Both the position numbers and the translations under genes were made by a program. Positions 18,301 through 25,940 of a stretch of 64,000 nucleotides of DNA are shown here, piece after piece (position 1 is the first letter of the stretch; every line of letters starts with the position of its first letter). Source of the stretch: an uncultured Lachnospiraceae bacterium (lineage in GTDB: Bacteria; Bacillota; Clostridia; Lachnospirales; Lachnospiraceae); contig CAKRHW010000001.1 of assembly GCA_934339365.1 (NCBI GenBank), positions 62,001 to 126,000 on the forward strand, in the 5' to 3' direction. The notes beneath the pieces were generated by a model. The model was not told the DNA's origin and ran no database searches. It worked only from the letters and a program-made list of their open reading frames with translations.

Positions 18301-19098
18301 TGCATGCTCATGATATCCATTATCGTTCTGTGCTTTTAAAGCCATGGCATATAATTCTTTTGCATGCTTAATACATAACTTCGAATATTCCGGATCGCTG
18401 TCTTTAAAGATAATTGCTGCAGCAGAAAGCGATGCGGCTGTTCCTGCACAGACTGCTGAACCACCATCTTCAGGCCCTACTCCACATTTGTAAGAAGGTC
18501 TTGTAAATCCTCTTCCACCTTCTTCCTGAGGATTCTTTACCTGAGGTAACTCTAAAAGTTCCGGTGCTCCCCAGAACTGATGATCAATATCACCATTTCC
18601 AACCTGATAGTAATAGACTTCTTTCTCTGGATGACACTTGATAAAGTAATCATTTACCCACTTAATCTCATCTAACATATACTTATCCTGGCCTGTTTTC
18701 TTATATGTATCTTCAAATGTTAAATAAGACCATGCAAGAGTTGTTGCACTATAAGACATTGGTAAATTGAATTTTACATGATCACCGGCATCATACCATC
18801 CACCTGTTAAATCAAGACCAACATCTTCCCCATCATGAACACAGGAATCTCCTTTCCAGTTATTCCGATCTGTACCTGATAACTTTCCTGACTTCTGGAA
18901 TTCATAAAACATTAATGTCTGCTGCCATGCACGACCATAATCATATGTTTTTTCTGTTGCCGAATTCTCCTCGTCTGCTGCCTGTACAGATATACTTCCG
19001 ATTCCTTTCGGTAATAATAACATCTGAACACTCACTGTTGCAGTAAGAGCAAATGCCGTAATTTTACGACCCACTTTTCTCATTGAGTTCTTTCTCAT
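15376..19098 (-). CDS. Secreted multidomain GH9 endoglucanase (cellulase)
   Basis: About 1240 residues from ATG 19098 (GGAG 11 nt upstream; the in-frame TTG at 19107 lies too close to the ribosome binding site). Counted from that TTG: signal peptide to about 43; GH9 catalytic domain 55-520 with DAGD (106-109), HHRTAHGAW (450-458) and catalytic Glu498 in TNEVADDYNAG; a CBM3-like module about 525-720; a Thr/Pro-rich linker; a bacterial Ig-like (BIG2) domain about 885-965; a second linker of TTKATDV/TTKATET heptads; and a C-terminal BspA-type leucine-rich region (KIGKQAFYKCKNIKRVSI; KIDKMAFYGCKKISAVTI) rather than a dockerin or LPXTG motif. It acts outside the cell on beta-1,4-glucan. It lies directly downstream of the LytTR regulator. 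Confidence 0.93.
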   Translation of the reverse strand: MRKNSMRKVGRKITAFALTATVSVQMLLLPKGIGSISVQAADEENSATEKTYDYGRAWQQTLMFYEFQKSGKLSGTDRNNWKGDSCVHDGEDVGLDLTGGWYDAGDHVKFNLPMSYSATTLAWSYLTFEDTYKKTGQDKYMLDEIKWVNDYFIKCHPEKEVYYYQVGNGDIDHQFWGAPELLELPQVKNPQEEGGRGFTRPSYKCGVGPEDGGSAVCAGTAASLSAAAIIFKDSDPEYSKLCIKHAKELYAMALKAQNDNGYHEHAKGYYTSTHFEDELSWGGVWLYKATGDRSFLETAESYGHKWGGEEMVGKLTGNVWTQCWDDVRYGAMLLIAEEDHTLAGAEYREGIEYNLDYWSTGVKDGNGAVSRGKYTPKGLVMINDWGSLRYAASEAFMATLYSAWKEADPQRVKDYMVFAKSQADYILGSTGRSYIVGYDETSPKNPHHRTAHGAWKNSPLGFPETSRHTLVGALVGGPLADDSYVDDRNNYCTNEVADDYNAGALGLMSAMYANYGGTIDPNMTAVEPVGQEYYMDGCNYQKGEDDKGNSYCEVKLTVENHTAWPARGVDHLAFKYFVNIKELLDEGYTADDFKVICYYSQRKAVISQLIPWNKEAGIYYVEVTFGGDSALKKAYDEKGITYVENGEADSFIYPAGDVECRADMQLRIEAPGKMDFSKSPTYSDIASTEVDEKAEIKHAGIYEEGKLVGGTEPAKSGEVIVEPPTTTQPATTVPATTVQPTETEESTTQEPSVEPTETNQSTTEETTTVAPTTEVPTTVIPTTEVPTTEASTTVAPITEETTTTVAPTTVAPTTITPTTVVLTTEPATSATTTQNQETTTAVHAGIDQSSVVLVVNKTAQLSYTSDTKVNSVKWQSTDSSIATVDEKGLVKGIKAGETTIVLIINGKAYTCKVQVIDDTTRPVETTTATEEPTVIPTTEAVTTNAPTKATETPTVVTTKTVEETTTKTPVATTTVTETTTKAADVTTKATETTTKATDVTTKATETTTKATDVTTKATETTTKATDVTTKATEAPTTKQPEPTTKAGTGTSANTETKQPTANNGEGSKLTVGTIIRYNGLKYKITKNSDSKKEVEVVGAATKNLKKVKIPKQIRDAKSKLVFQVTSVGTKAFANNQKITLVSIGNSVNKIGKQAFYKCKNIKRVSIAKNVKKIDKMAFYGCKKISAVTIKSKKLTNATVKANAFGSMNKKVVYRVPKAKIHSYKNLLVKKGAGSDVIVRY
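16004..16171. repeat. Four tandem 42-bp repeats inside the GH9 linker
   Basis: Alternating 21-bp units (16004-16024, 16025-16045 and so on) repeat four times with only single-base changes. Each pair encodes two Thr-rich heptads. Near-identity at DNA level implies recent expansion and likely length variation by slippage or recombination. Confidence 0.9.
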
Positions 19099-19140
19099 TT
19101 CGCTCAATTCTCCTTTCTAAATTGTACTCCCTTCTATGCT

Positions 19141-19222
19141 CTTAGTGTAAATCATTCTCACTCTCAAAAAAAATGATGATACACTCTTTTGTTATTATTA
19201 CACTAAAATGATTTTTTTGCAA
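19141..19222 (-). promoter_or_regulatory. Possible GH9 promoter with inverted repeat
   Basis: A weak minus-strand match: -35 TTGCAA (19222-19217), 16 bp, -10 TAATAA (19200-19195). Inverted arms TTACACTAA (19198-19206) and TTAGTGTAA (19141-19149) bracket the predicted start region and could bind a regulator. Confidence 0.35.
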
Positions 19223-19251
19223 CATTTTAATAAAAAAACTATACATCTTAC

Positions 19252-19953
19252 CTATCCATTTGCTCTCTCCATCTTCCATTCAAATAAAGTATTACGAAAA
19301 TCATCATATCTTCTTCTACTTATACATAGCATTTGCCCCTGTGATAAAACTATTTCTTTTTTATTATAGCGGATCACATGCTGCATATTCACCAGATAGG
19401 CACGATGAATCCTGTAAAATCCATACTTACAGATACGTTTTTCTAATTCCTCCATTTTTTCATTACACAAAAAAGTGCCCTGTGTTGTTACAACCTCTAC
19501 TTTTCGTCCCCTTGCTTCTATATATAATAATTCTCTGCATTTTATTTTCTGTTCTCCTTCTGAGACAAAATGAAATGCAATTCTTTTTTCCTGAAGCAAA
19601 ACCTTATCTGCACTTTTTAATGCTTCTGTCATCTCTTCTAAGTGCATTTTATCAATATACCGGAATGCATTTACCTGGTATCCCTTTCTTGCTAATTCCG
19701 TATGTGTTGTTAAAATAATTACGATAGCTTCCCGATACATCGTTTTATAGATTTGTGTCAATTCAAACCCGGTTTCTTTTTCATTTTCAAATTCCAAATC
19801 CATAAAAAGAATGTCATACTTCTTTGTTACCGATAAAAAATCACTTGCATATGCATATAAATCAATCTCTACTTGATCCTGATAGTATTTCTTTACATTC
19901 TCCTTTATTGTATTTCTCCACTGTTTATCATCATCAATAATTGCTATTTTCAT
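19252..19953 (-). CDS. LytTR-type response regulator (AgrA/VirR-like)
   Basis: A 233-residue protein started at ATG 19953, which has GAAAGGGG upstream; the in-frame ATG at 20025 lies upstream of a hairpin and lacks homology. Receiver domain 1-120 with acidic pocket IIDDDKQW and phospho-acceptor Asp52 in YDILFMDLEF. The LytTR DNA-binding domain is at about 135-233 (LLYIEARGRKVEVVTTQG; YGFYRIHRAYLVNMQHV). Family knowledge: partners of AgrC-like kinases controlling exported factors. Its kinase is encoded at 20249-21571 with a small peptide gene between, and the GH9 cellulase follows in the same direction. Confidence 0.92.
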   Translation of the reverse strand: MKIAIIDDDKQWRNTIKENVKKYYQDQVEIDLYAYASDFLSVTKKYDILFMDLEFENEKETGFELTQIYKTMYREAIVIILTTHTELARKGYQVNAFRYIDKMHLEEMTEALKSADKVLLQEKRIAFHFVSEGEQKIKCRELLYIEARGRKVEVVTTQGTFLCNEKMEELEKRICKYGFYRIHRAYLVNMQHVIRYNKKEIVLSQGQMLCISRRRYDDFRNTLFEWKMERANG

Positions 19954-19977
19954 ACTTACCTGCCCCTTTCTTCTAAT

Positions 19978-20015
19978 AAAGAAGGCAGTCTTTTTAATAC
20001 CAAACTGCCTTCTTT
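19978..20015 (-). terminator. Hairpin (attenuator-like) upstream of the response regulator
   Basis: Perfect 12-bp arms at 20004-20015 and 19978-19989 (AAAGAAGGCAGT on the minus strand and its complement) with a 14-nt loop, followed by TTTATTAG. It separates the small peptide gene from the regulator and could terminate partially, giving more peptide mRNA than regulator mRNA. Confidence 0.6.
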
Positions 20016-20048
20016 CTACACGCATATATGAAATTTTAACTGTTTATT

Positions 20049-20129
20049 CTAATCTTTTTCTGATCGTATTTTCCCATTTTTTCTAATTCCGTTTATGATA
20101 GCTCTCACCTTTCCCAAACGAGTTATCAT
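20049..20129 (-). CDS. Possible second small ORF directly after the peptide gene
   Basis: ATG 20129 follows the TAA of the 19-residue peptide with no gap and in the same frame, giving a 26-residue basic peptide (starts MITRLGKVRA, ends IRSEKD). There is no strong ribosome binding site, so it would need translational coupling. It may be a chance frame. Confidence 0.25.
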   Translation of the reverse strand: MITRLGKVRAIINGIRKNGKIRSEKD

Positions 20130-20189
20130 TTAATAGCCTAACAACTTTGCCAGCCAGTCAATCCATCTTCCTGTTAAAATACACATCAT
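20130..20189 (-). CDS. Putative 19-residue signalling or effector peptide (MMCILTGRWIDWLAKLLGY)
   Basis: A small gene between an AgrC-like kinase and its LytTR regulator. AGAAAGGAAAG precedes tandem ATGs (20189, 20186), and an extended -10 TGCTATAGT (20241-20233) gives it its own promoter inside the end of the kinase gene. The product has one cysteine (position 3), two tryptophans and an amphipathic, membrane-seeking C-terminal half. It is shorter than a normal AgrD and there is no AgrB-like peptidase nearby. Inference: a pheromone precursor or modulator of the two-component pair. The short length makes this call uncertain. Confidence 0.5.
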   Translation of the reverse strand: MMCILTGRWIDWLAKLLGY

Positions 20190-20232
20190 TCTTTCCTTTC
20201 TGCAATTGCTTATGTATTGTTCGAACACTTTT

Positions 20233-20241
20233 ACTATAGCA
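20233..20241 (-). promoter_or_regulatory. Extended -10 promoter of the peptide gene
   Basis: TGC followed by TATAGT on the minus strand (20241-20233), starting just after the kinase stop. The -35 region is weak (TTGTAT near 20260-20255). A GTTCGAAC palindrome lies at the predicted transcription start. Confidence 0.5.
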
Positions 20242-20248
20242 CATTTTA

Positions 20249-21571
20249 CTATGAATACAAGTTTTTCGACATGAATGGTCTGAATTTTACATCAACGGCT
20301 TTCTTTTTATAAGACATCTGCATTCGAATCTGAAACATCTCATTTTCTCTGCTATATACCATATCTCCAAAATATTTTTTTATACTTTTTTTCATATTCA
20401 TAAGACCATAACCATGATCTTCTTTATTTTTCTTTGTAGTTTCTAAAATTCCTTTTTTCTTTGAAATTTCATTTAAAAATGTATTTTTTTCTTTCACATA
20501 GATCCATTCTTCATCATATTGCAGTTTTAATGCTATCTTTTTTTCTTCTGTTTTTTCTGCTGCTTCTACAGCGTTCTGTAACAAGTTCGAAAAAACCGTA
20601 CACAAATCAAAAGCATCAATCTCCATTTGTGCCGGTAAATATCCTTCTACCTTAAACTGAATTCCTTTTTTTTGACACATCGCAAAATACCGGTTTAAAA
20701 TTGCATTAACAATTTTATTTCCAACATCTATCACCTGCTCCCCATCTTCTAAAACCCCTGCTATTTTTTCAATATAATGCTTTACCTCTTTTTGATTTTC
20801 CTCCATAGCAAGCTGTTTTAACATATACAAATGATGCCTTATATCATGCCTGAATTTTCTTGTATTTTTTTCCTTTTCTTCTAAATACAAATAATAAGAC
20901 TCCTGTTCCTGCAAATATTTTCGATTCACAATCTCCTGTTCCTTATGAATCTGATTCGATATTGCAACTAAAAGCAAAATAAATAATTGTAGAACCGTAC
21001 TAAATGAATAAAAAGCAAAAATAAATTTACTATGCCCGCAATCCTGTAAGATTCCTTTCTTTACAACCGCTAAGAACAATTCATTTGCAAGACACATAAA
21101 CATAAACAACAAATAATATGGCATTGTAATTTTTCTTAATGCATAAAGACTTTTATGATTTACAATTCCAATTACGCCCCCTATAAAAACAATTGTCACA
21201 AATGAAGCAATATCATCTAAAACCGTATATGGTTTCCATTGAAAAAAAGATTTTCCTGTTATTTCAGCAACGAAAATCTCAGATGTCTGATCCATAAAGC
21301 CGACAAAACAGATTGCCCAAAAACCAACAACAAAAATCTTTTTTGCTTCAATATAAAATCCCATATGTAAAAACAAAAATGCCAGCAGAAGATATACAAA
21401 AATAGGATTTTTTTCTTCTGCCAGATTCTCTAAAAACAAAGTCATTCCTCCTACAAATAACCCTGCCCCGGGAAGCAAAAATTTCTTTTGTCTTACCTGC
21501 ATTCCCAACCCATACCTGTAAATAAAATAAAATTTTATCATATCCAATATATAGTAAATAAAATATTGCAT
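20249..21571 (-). CDS. AgrC-like GHKL sensor histidine kinase
   Basis: A 441-residue membrane kinase from ATG 21571 (AAGGAG at 21582-21577, 5 nt spacing; the in-frame start at 21655 lacks a site). Six or so membrane segments lie in residues 1-205. A coiled region leads to the phospho-acceptor motif FRHDIRHHLYML with His242, then the GHKL ATPase: N box with Asn333 (SNLLQNAVEAAEK) and G box HGYGLMNMKKSI. Family knowledge: AgrC/ComD-like sensors usually detect exported peptides. The response regulator and a candidate peptide gene follow on the same strand. Confidence 0.9.
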   Translation of the reverse strand: MQYFIYYILDMIKFYFIYRYGLGMQVRQKKFLLPGAGLFVGGMTLFLENLAEEKNPIFVYLLLAFLFLHMGFYIEAKKIFVVGFWAICFVGFMDQTSEIFVAEITGKSFFQWKPYTVLDDIASFVTIVFIGGVIGIVNHKSLYALRKITMPYYLLFMFMCLANELFLAVVKKGILQDCGHSKFIFAFYSFSTVLQLFILLLVAISNQIHKEQEIVNRKYLQEQESYYLYLEEKEKNTRKFRHDIRHHLYMLKQLAMEENQKEVKHYIEKIAGVLEDGEQVIDVGNKIVNAILNRYFAMCQKKGIQFKVEGYLPAQMEIDAFDLCTVFSNLLQNAVEAAEKTEEKKIALKLQYDEEWIYVKEKNTFLNEISKKKGILETTKKNKEDHGYGLMNMKKSIKKYFGDMVYSRENEMFQIRMQMSYKKKAVDVKFRPFMSKNLYS

Positions 21572-21628
21572 GCTTTCTCCTTTGCATATCATGTTCTGTA
21601 AAGAACACTCCTTTTTCCCCTCTAGAAT

Positions 21629-21663
21629 GCAAAAGTGCAGAATACAACATTCCACACCTTTGC
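21629..21663 (-). terminator. Strong hairpin between gltX and the sensor kinase gene
   Basis: A 15-bp stem with three G-U wobbles on the minus strand (arms 21649-21663 and 21629-21643) and a 5-nt loop, starting 9 nt after the gltX stop. No T run follows, so processing or partial termination is as likely as a standard terminator. Confidence 0.45.
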
Positions 21664-21671
21664 CTTTTTCA

Positions 21672-23126
21672 TTATTTCTGTTCTAATTTCTCAATTCCAA
21701 TTCTGATTCTGCGAAGAGACTCTTCTTTTCCTAATACTTCCATAATCTCAAATGCTCCAGCTGGTGTCATCTGTTTTCCGGAAACAGCAGTACGAAGTGG
21801 CCACAATGCCATTCCATTCTTAATTCCCTTCTTGGCAATATAATCCATGATCAAATCATGCAGTGCATCTGTACTGTAATCTTCCTGTTTTTCTAATAAT
21901 GGAAGCATTTCTTTTAAATTTTCCAATGAATTTTCTGAATTTGTCTTCATTTTCTTATGTGTATACATTGCAATATCGTAATCTGGCATTTTTTCAAAGA
22001 AATCAACATGGTCTGCAATATCCGGTAATATTTCAATTCTTGTCTTTACCATATCTAAAATCTTTTTCAAATCTAAGTCCTTTGTAATTACCTTTTTTAT
22101 ATAAGGCATTGCAATCTCATAGAATTTCTCTGAATCCATGGCCTTTAAATATTCCCCATTCATCCATTTTAATTTCACCATATCAAATACAGCCGGTGAT
22201 TTGTTAATTCTGTGATAATCAAATTCCTTTACTAATTCTTCTAATGAAAAAATCTCTCTGTTATCTTCCGGACTCCATCCTAATAGTGCAATATAATTCA
22301 CAACAGCCTCTGGCAAAAATCCTTGCTCTATTAAATCTTCAAAAGAAGAATGCCCACTTCTTTTACTAAGCTTTTTATGATTCTCATCCGTAATCAAAGG
22401 AAGATGAATATATACCGGTGATTCCCAGCCAAACGCATCATAGAGTCTCTGGTATTTTGGAGAAGATGAAATATATTCATTTCCTCTTACCACATGTGTA
22501 ATCTCCATCAAATGATCGTCAATTACGTTTGCAAAATTATAAGTTGGATATCCGTCTGACTTAATCAGTATCATATCATCTAATTCCTGATTGTCTACTG
22601 TAATATCTCCATACACTTCATCATGAAATGTTGTAGTTCCTTCTTTTGGCATATTCTGTCTGATTACATAAGGTTTTCCTTCTGCTAAATTTTTCTCTAT
22701 TTCTTCTTTTGATAAATGCAGACAATGTTTATCATATACAATAATTTCTTTCCCATCTATTACCTGACTACATTCCTTCTCTAATCTGTCTTTATCGCAG
22801 AAACAATAATATGCCTCACCCTTTTCTATTAACTGTTTTGCATATTTTAAATAAAGTCCTTCCTTCTGTCTCTCACTCTGAACATAAGGACCATATCCCT
22901 TATCTAAATCTGGACCTTCATCATGCTTAAGTCCTGTTTTCTCTAAAGTTCTATAAATAATATCAAGTGCACCTTCTACAAATCTCTCCTGATCTGTATC
23001 TTCAATTCTTAAGATAAAATCTCCGCCTTCATGTTTGGCGATTAAATACTCATAAAGAGCTGTTCTTAGATTTCCTACATGCATTCTTCCTGTAGGGCTT
23101 GGTGCAAATCTTGTTCTAATCTTCAT
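21672..23126 (-). CDS. gltX: Glutamyl-tRNA synthetase
   Basis: Charges tRNA-Glu (and tRNA-Gln where the amidotransferase route is used). 484 residues from ATG 23126 with GGAGAG upstream; TTG 23138 is rejected. Class I signatures are [23 protein letters not shown] at the N-terminus and [10 protein letters not shown] near residue 250. A cysteine-containing insertion ([14 protein letters not shown]) sits where many bacterial GluRS bind zinc. The C-terminal helical anticodon-binding half is complete. It is preceded by a terminator of the ABC operon and is probably monocistronic. Confidence 0.96.
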   Translation of the reverse strand: MKIRTRFAPSPTGRMHVGNLRTALYEYLIAKHEGGDFILRIEDTDQERFVEGALDIIYRTLEKTGLKHDEGPDLDKGYGPYVQSERQKEGLYLKYAKQLIEKGEAYYCFCDKDRLEKECSQVIDGKEIIVYDKHCLHLSKEEIEKNLAEGKPYVIRQNMPKEGTTTFHDEVYGDITVDNQELDDMILIKSDGYPTYNFANVIDDHLMEITHVVRGNEYISSSPKYQRLYDAFGWESPVYIHLPLITDENHKKLSKRSGHSSFEDLIEQGFLPEAVVNYIALLGWSPEDNREIFSLEELVKEFDYHRINKSPAVFDMVKLKWMNGEYLKAMDSEKFYEIAMPYIKKVITKDLDLKKILDMVKTRIEILPDIADHVDFFEKMPDYDIAMYTHKKMKTNSENSLENLKEMLPLLEKQEDYSTDALHDLIMDYIAKKGIKNGMALWPLRTAVSGKQMTPAGAFEIMEVLGKEESLRRIRIGIEKLEQK

Positions 23127-23229
23127 AATTCTCTCCAATCCGCACGAATTTTGTGCTTTCTTTTCTCCGATTCATCCTGCGATGTTTTGCATTGCTATTT
23201 CTTTTAAAATAACGTTCTTTCCTATTCTA

Positions 23230-23261
23230 CAAAAAATAAGTGGATTTTTCAATCCACTTAT
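23230..23261 (-). terminator. Terminator of the NatAB-like ABC operon
   Basis: Perfect 11-bp arms ATAAGTGGATT (minus strand 23261-23251) and its complement (23246-23236), a 4-nt loop, then TTTTTT. It lies just past the permease stop at 23270. Confidence 0.9.
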
Positions 23262-23269
23262 CAAAAACA

Positions 23270-24547
23270 CTAAAATATTTTTTTCTTGTAAATCTTTCCG
23301 GTTATCGTAATAAGTACAAATGTTGTAAGAATCATAATCAGTAACGGAACGATGACTCCGGTTATTGTAAGATTTCCCACTAACAAATCTGCCGGAATAC
23401 AAAAGGCGCCTGTAAATGGAAGATATCTTAACAAAACTTTTATCCATGCAGCTTCTTCAAATATCGGAAGTGCATATACCGCTAAAAATGATAATACAAC
23501 AGGAATCATAAAAATACTCATGGCATTTGACAGTTCCTCCGGCTTGCTGACTGTAGATGCTGCAAGTCCTGCTAACACACAATAGAAGAAGAAACCGAAA
23601 AATAAAATAAGTACAGAAACAATCAAAACAGAAACCGAAAATGTATTTCCATCGGAATTATCCCGGATTAAGTTTATAATTTGAAGCAGGCCATTCTGAT
23701 AATCAGGATTTAACTGCTTTCCAATCAGATTACCACCTGCAAATCCAAGAATTCCTCCTGCAATCCAGCTGCATAACTGCAAGATTGCAACACATGTCAT
23801 CCCAACAATTTTTCCGGTAATTACTGCATATGGTTTTACAGAAGTAAGCAATAATTCCATCACCTTTGATGATTTCTCAGAAATGATTACTTTTGAAATA
23901 CTCTGTCCATAAGAAATCAGCATAAAATATAAAAGAAAATACACAATCATCGGCGCAAAGGTCCGAAACATCATTTCACCAATTCCCTTACTCTGCTTTC
24001 CTGCTGTTGTAATTTCACTAAGTAACGGTGTACTGATTGCTTTGATCTGTTCCTGACTGGCTCCTGAAACGACAATCTTATAATTTTGAAAATAATCCTT
24101 TATCTTCTCAGCAAATTCCTGTGCCTGATCTTCTGTTACTTCGCCTTCACCTGGATAGAACACCTTTACTAAATAACCATTCGAATCCTTTTCTTCTGCA
24201 ATCTGAACTCCCACTGTATGTTCTTTCAGTTCGTCAGCTTTTATCTCTTGTCCTTTCTGTTCTTTATTTTTAAACTGAATTCCTTTATATTCAGTATTTA
24301 CAGCAGCAAAAGATGAAAAATCCACTGAAATATCCGTATCGTTTGAAAGAACTACCTGTTCAATTGATGTCTCTGTCTTTTTTTCTTTTGCACTTTCTGC
24401 TAATACAACATTGATAATCAAGAGTGCCAGGCATAACAGAATACTCACTCCAAAGGTTGCCATTTTAAATCCTTTCCCTTTTGTAGCCTGTCGAAAGGTA
24501 AAATGAAATACCTGTTTCCAGCCTGAAAACATTTTTTTCTTATTCAT
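23270..24547 (-). CDS. ABC-2 type transporter permease (NatB-like), second subunit
   Basis: A 425-residue protein: membrane anchor at residues 30-50, a large extracytoplasmic domain to about 180, then five to six membrane segments (MIVYFLLYFMLISYGQSIS; EKSSKVMELLLTSVKPYAVITGKIVGM). That last motif is typical of NatB/ABC-2 permeases. The start overlaps the end of the previous gene by 8 nt (ATGAATAA). It is a paralogue of the neighbouring permease, so the two probably form a heterodimer driven by the ATPase at 25933-26898. Substrate unknown; Na+ or peptide export is typical. Confidence 0.88.
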   Translation of the reverse strand: MNKKKMFSGWKQVFHFTFRQATKGKGFKMATFGVSILLCLALLIINVVLAESAKEKKTETSIEQVVLSNDTDISVDFSSFAAVNTEYKGIQFKNKEQKGQEIKADELKEHTVGVQIAEEKDSNGYLVKVFYPGEGEVTEDQAQEFAEKIKDYFQNYKIVVSGASQEQIKAISTPLLSEITTAGKQSKGIGEMMFRTFAPMIVYFLLYFMLISYGQSISKVIISEKSSKVMELLLTSVKPYAVITGKIVGMTCVAILQLCSWIAGGILGFAGGNLIGKQLNPDYQNGLLQIINLIRDNSDGNTFSVSVLIVSVLILFFGFFFYCVLAGLAASTVSKPEELSNAMSIFMIPVVLSFLAVYALPIFEEAAWIKVLLRYLPFTGAFCIPADLLVGNLTITGVIVPLLIMILTTFVLITITGKIYKKKIF

Positions 24548-25940
24548 TTTTATTTTTCCCCTTTCTTTCTTTTTTTGCCAGACGGATAAAATCTTTCATC
24601 TTTAGCGGCTCTCCATTATAATAAATCAAATATTCATAAATTCCTGCCACATACTTCCATAACAGAATCAGTAAAATGAACTGTATGATGACTGATGCCA
24701 ATGCAATCCAGATTGATATCTTTCCAATTAATAAATACCCTGGTGTCAAAAATGGTGAAGTAAGTGGAATCAGTGCAAGTGCTTTGATTAAAATTCCATT
24801 TGCTCCTCCCACGTTATCCATCGTAATTACCGCAATTACAATATATACACAAACAACCAGTACAAAACTGTATAATTTCATTCCTTCCGCCAGTTCATCC
24901 ATTTTACTGATACTTGATCCTGCCAGACCGGCAATTAATCCAAAAGTCAAAATACCAAATGCCAGACCAATGATCACAAATATCACTTTTGCCCAGATTA
25001 GATTCAATTCTAAATCCATGCCTGAAAATGTCTGCACCATTTTATCCGGTAATATCGTATTGCCTGCTGAACCATTTAGCTTATTCGTAACATAAGAAGA
25101 ACCAATAAATCCAACTGTTAATACGAGTCCCTGCGTCAAAATCACACCTAACATTGCTAAAACCTTACCACAGATAATTGCCATCGGTTTGATACTCGTC
25201 AACAATATTTCAATCACTTTAGATGATTTTTCTGTCACAATAGAAGATGCGATTGCCTCTCCTGCAAATGCAAGAATCATTGTCATGATAACCGCAATGG
25301 AAGAAATGAAAGAATATTGTCCACTTGAAAGTGCTGCATGATGATCTGACTGATCCGCCTCTGATGAACTCTGGTTGTCTTTTAATTCCTGTACTTCGTA
25401 ATCGACAGGTTTTTTTATTAATTCCATGGACTCTTTCGTTACACCATACGCATTCATAATAACATCCTGCATTTTTTCATCAATCTGTTCGGAAAAAGTT
25501 TCTGCTGTCATAATTCCGATATTACTATTTTCTCCATACTGATATGTCACATGATACGCACCATCTGTCATCTGAATGTGCATCAGCATTTCATTATCAT
25601 CTTTTCCGGTTAACTGTTCTATTTTTGTTTCCATCTCATTCAAATCCGTCTTTTCTACAAACTTAGTTCCCTGAAATGCCTGATCCGTTGCAAGGATTTC
25701 TGAAATACCTTTCATCAGTGTTTTTGTATCATCCACTACATAAAGTATTTTTACTTTTGCATCTTCACTGCTTTTGCTTTCATCAGATTTATTTCCTGAA
25801 AATAAAGCCATAACAGGAGAAACAGCAACTGCAATGAGAAACAAAATCAGTGTTGTAATCCTGATTCCTTTGCTCTTCATAGTCTGAACATATGTAAATG
25901 TTAAGACATCCCTCCAGCCTCTGATTAGATTTTTATTCAT
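24540..25940 (-). CDS. ABC-2 type transporter permease (NatB-like), first subunit
   Basis: About 466 residues from ATG 25940, which overlaps the ATPase stop by 8 nt (ATGAATAA), the same arrangement as at the next junction; GTG 25949 is the alternative start. One membrane segment at about 30-50, an external domain to 210, then several membrane segments (SSIAVIMTMILAFAGEAIASSIV; EKSSKVIEILLTSIKPMAIICGKVLAML). Paralogous to the next gene. Confidence 0.88.
   Translation of the reverse strand: MNKNLIRGWRDVLTFTYVQTMKSKGIRITTLILFLIAVAVSPVMALFSGNKSDESKSSEDAKVKILYVVDDTKTLMKGISEILATDQAFQGTKFVEKTDLNEMETKIEQLTGKDDNEMLMHIQMTDGAYHVTYQYGENSNIGIMTAETFSEQIDEKMQDVIMNAYGVTKESMELIKKPVDYEVQELKDNQSSSEADQSDHHAALSSGQYSFISSIAVIMTMILAFAGEAIASSIVTEKSSKVIEILLTSIKPMAIICGKVLAMLGVILTQGLVLTVGFIGSSYVTNKLNGSAGNTILPDKMVQTFSGMDLELNLIWAKVIFVIIGLAFGILTFGLIAGLAGSSISKMDELAEGMKLYSFVLVVCVYIVIAVITMDNVGGANGILIKALALIPLTSPFLTPGYLLIGKISIWIALASVIIQFILLILLWKYVAGIYEYLIYYNGEPLKMKDFIRLAKKERKGKNKNE

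Noticed and set aside
20130..20189. Calling the small peptide AgrD
   Set aside because: Too short, the Cys is near the N-terminus, the usual C-terminal acidic motif is missing and no AgrB gene is nearby; left as an unclassified peptide.
21348..21650. 100-residue minus-strand frame overlapping the sensor kinase start
   Set aside because: It lies in a different frame within the kinase membrane domain, which has the correct start, ribosome binding site and family motifs.
23172..23447. 91-residue minus-strand frame at the end of the ABC permease
   Set aside because: It overlaps the permease in another frame and spans its terminator; the composition is not protein-like.
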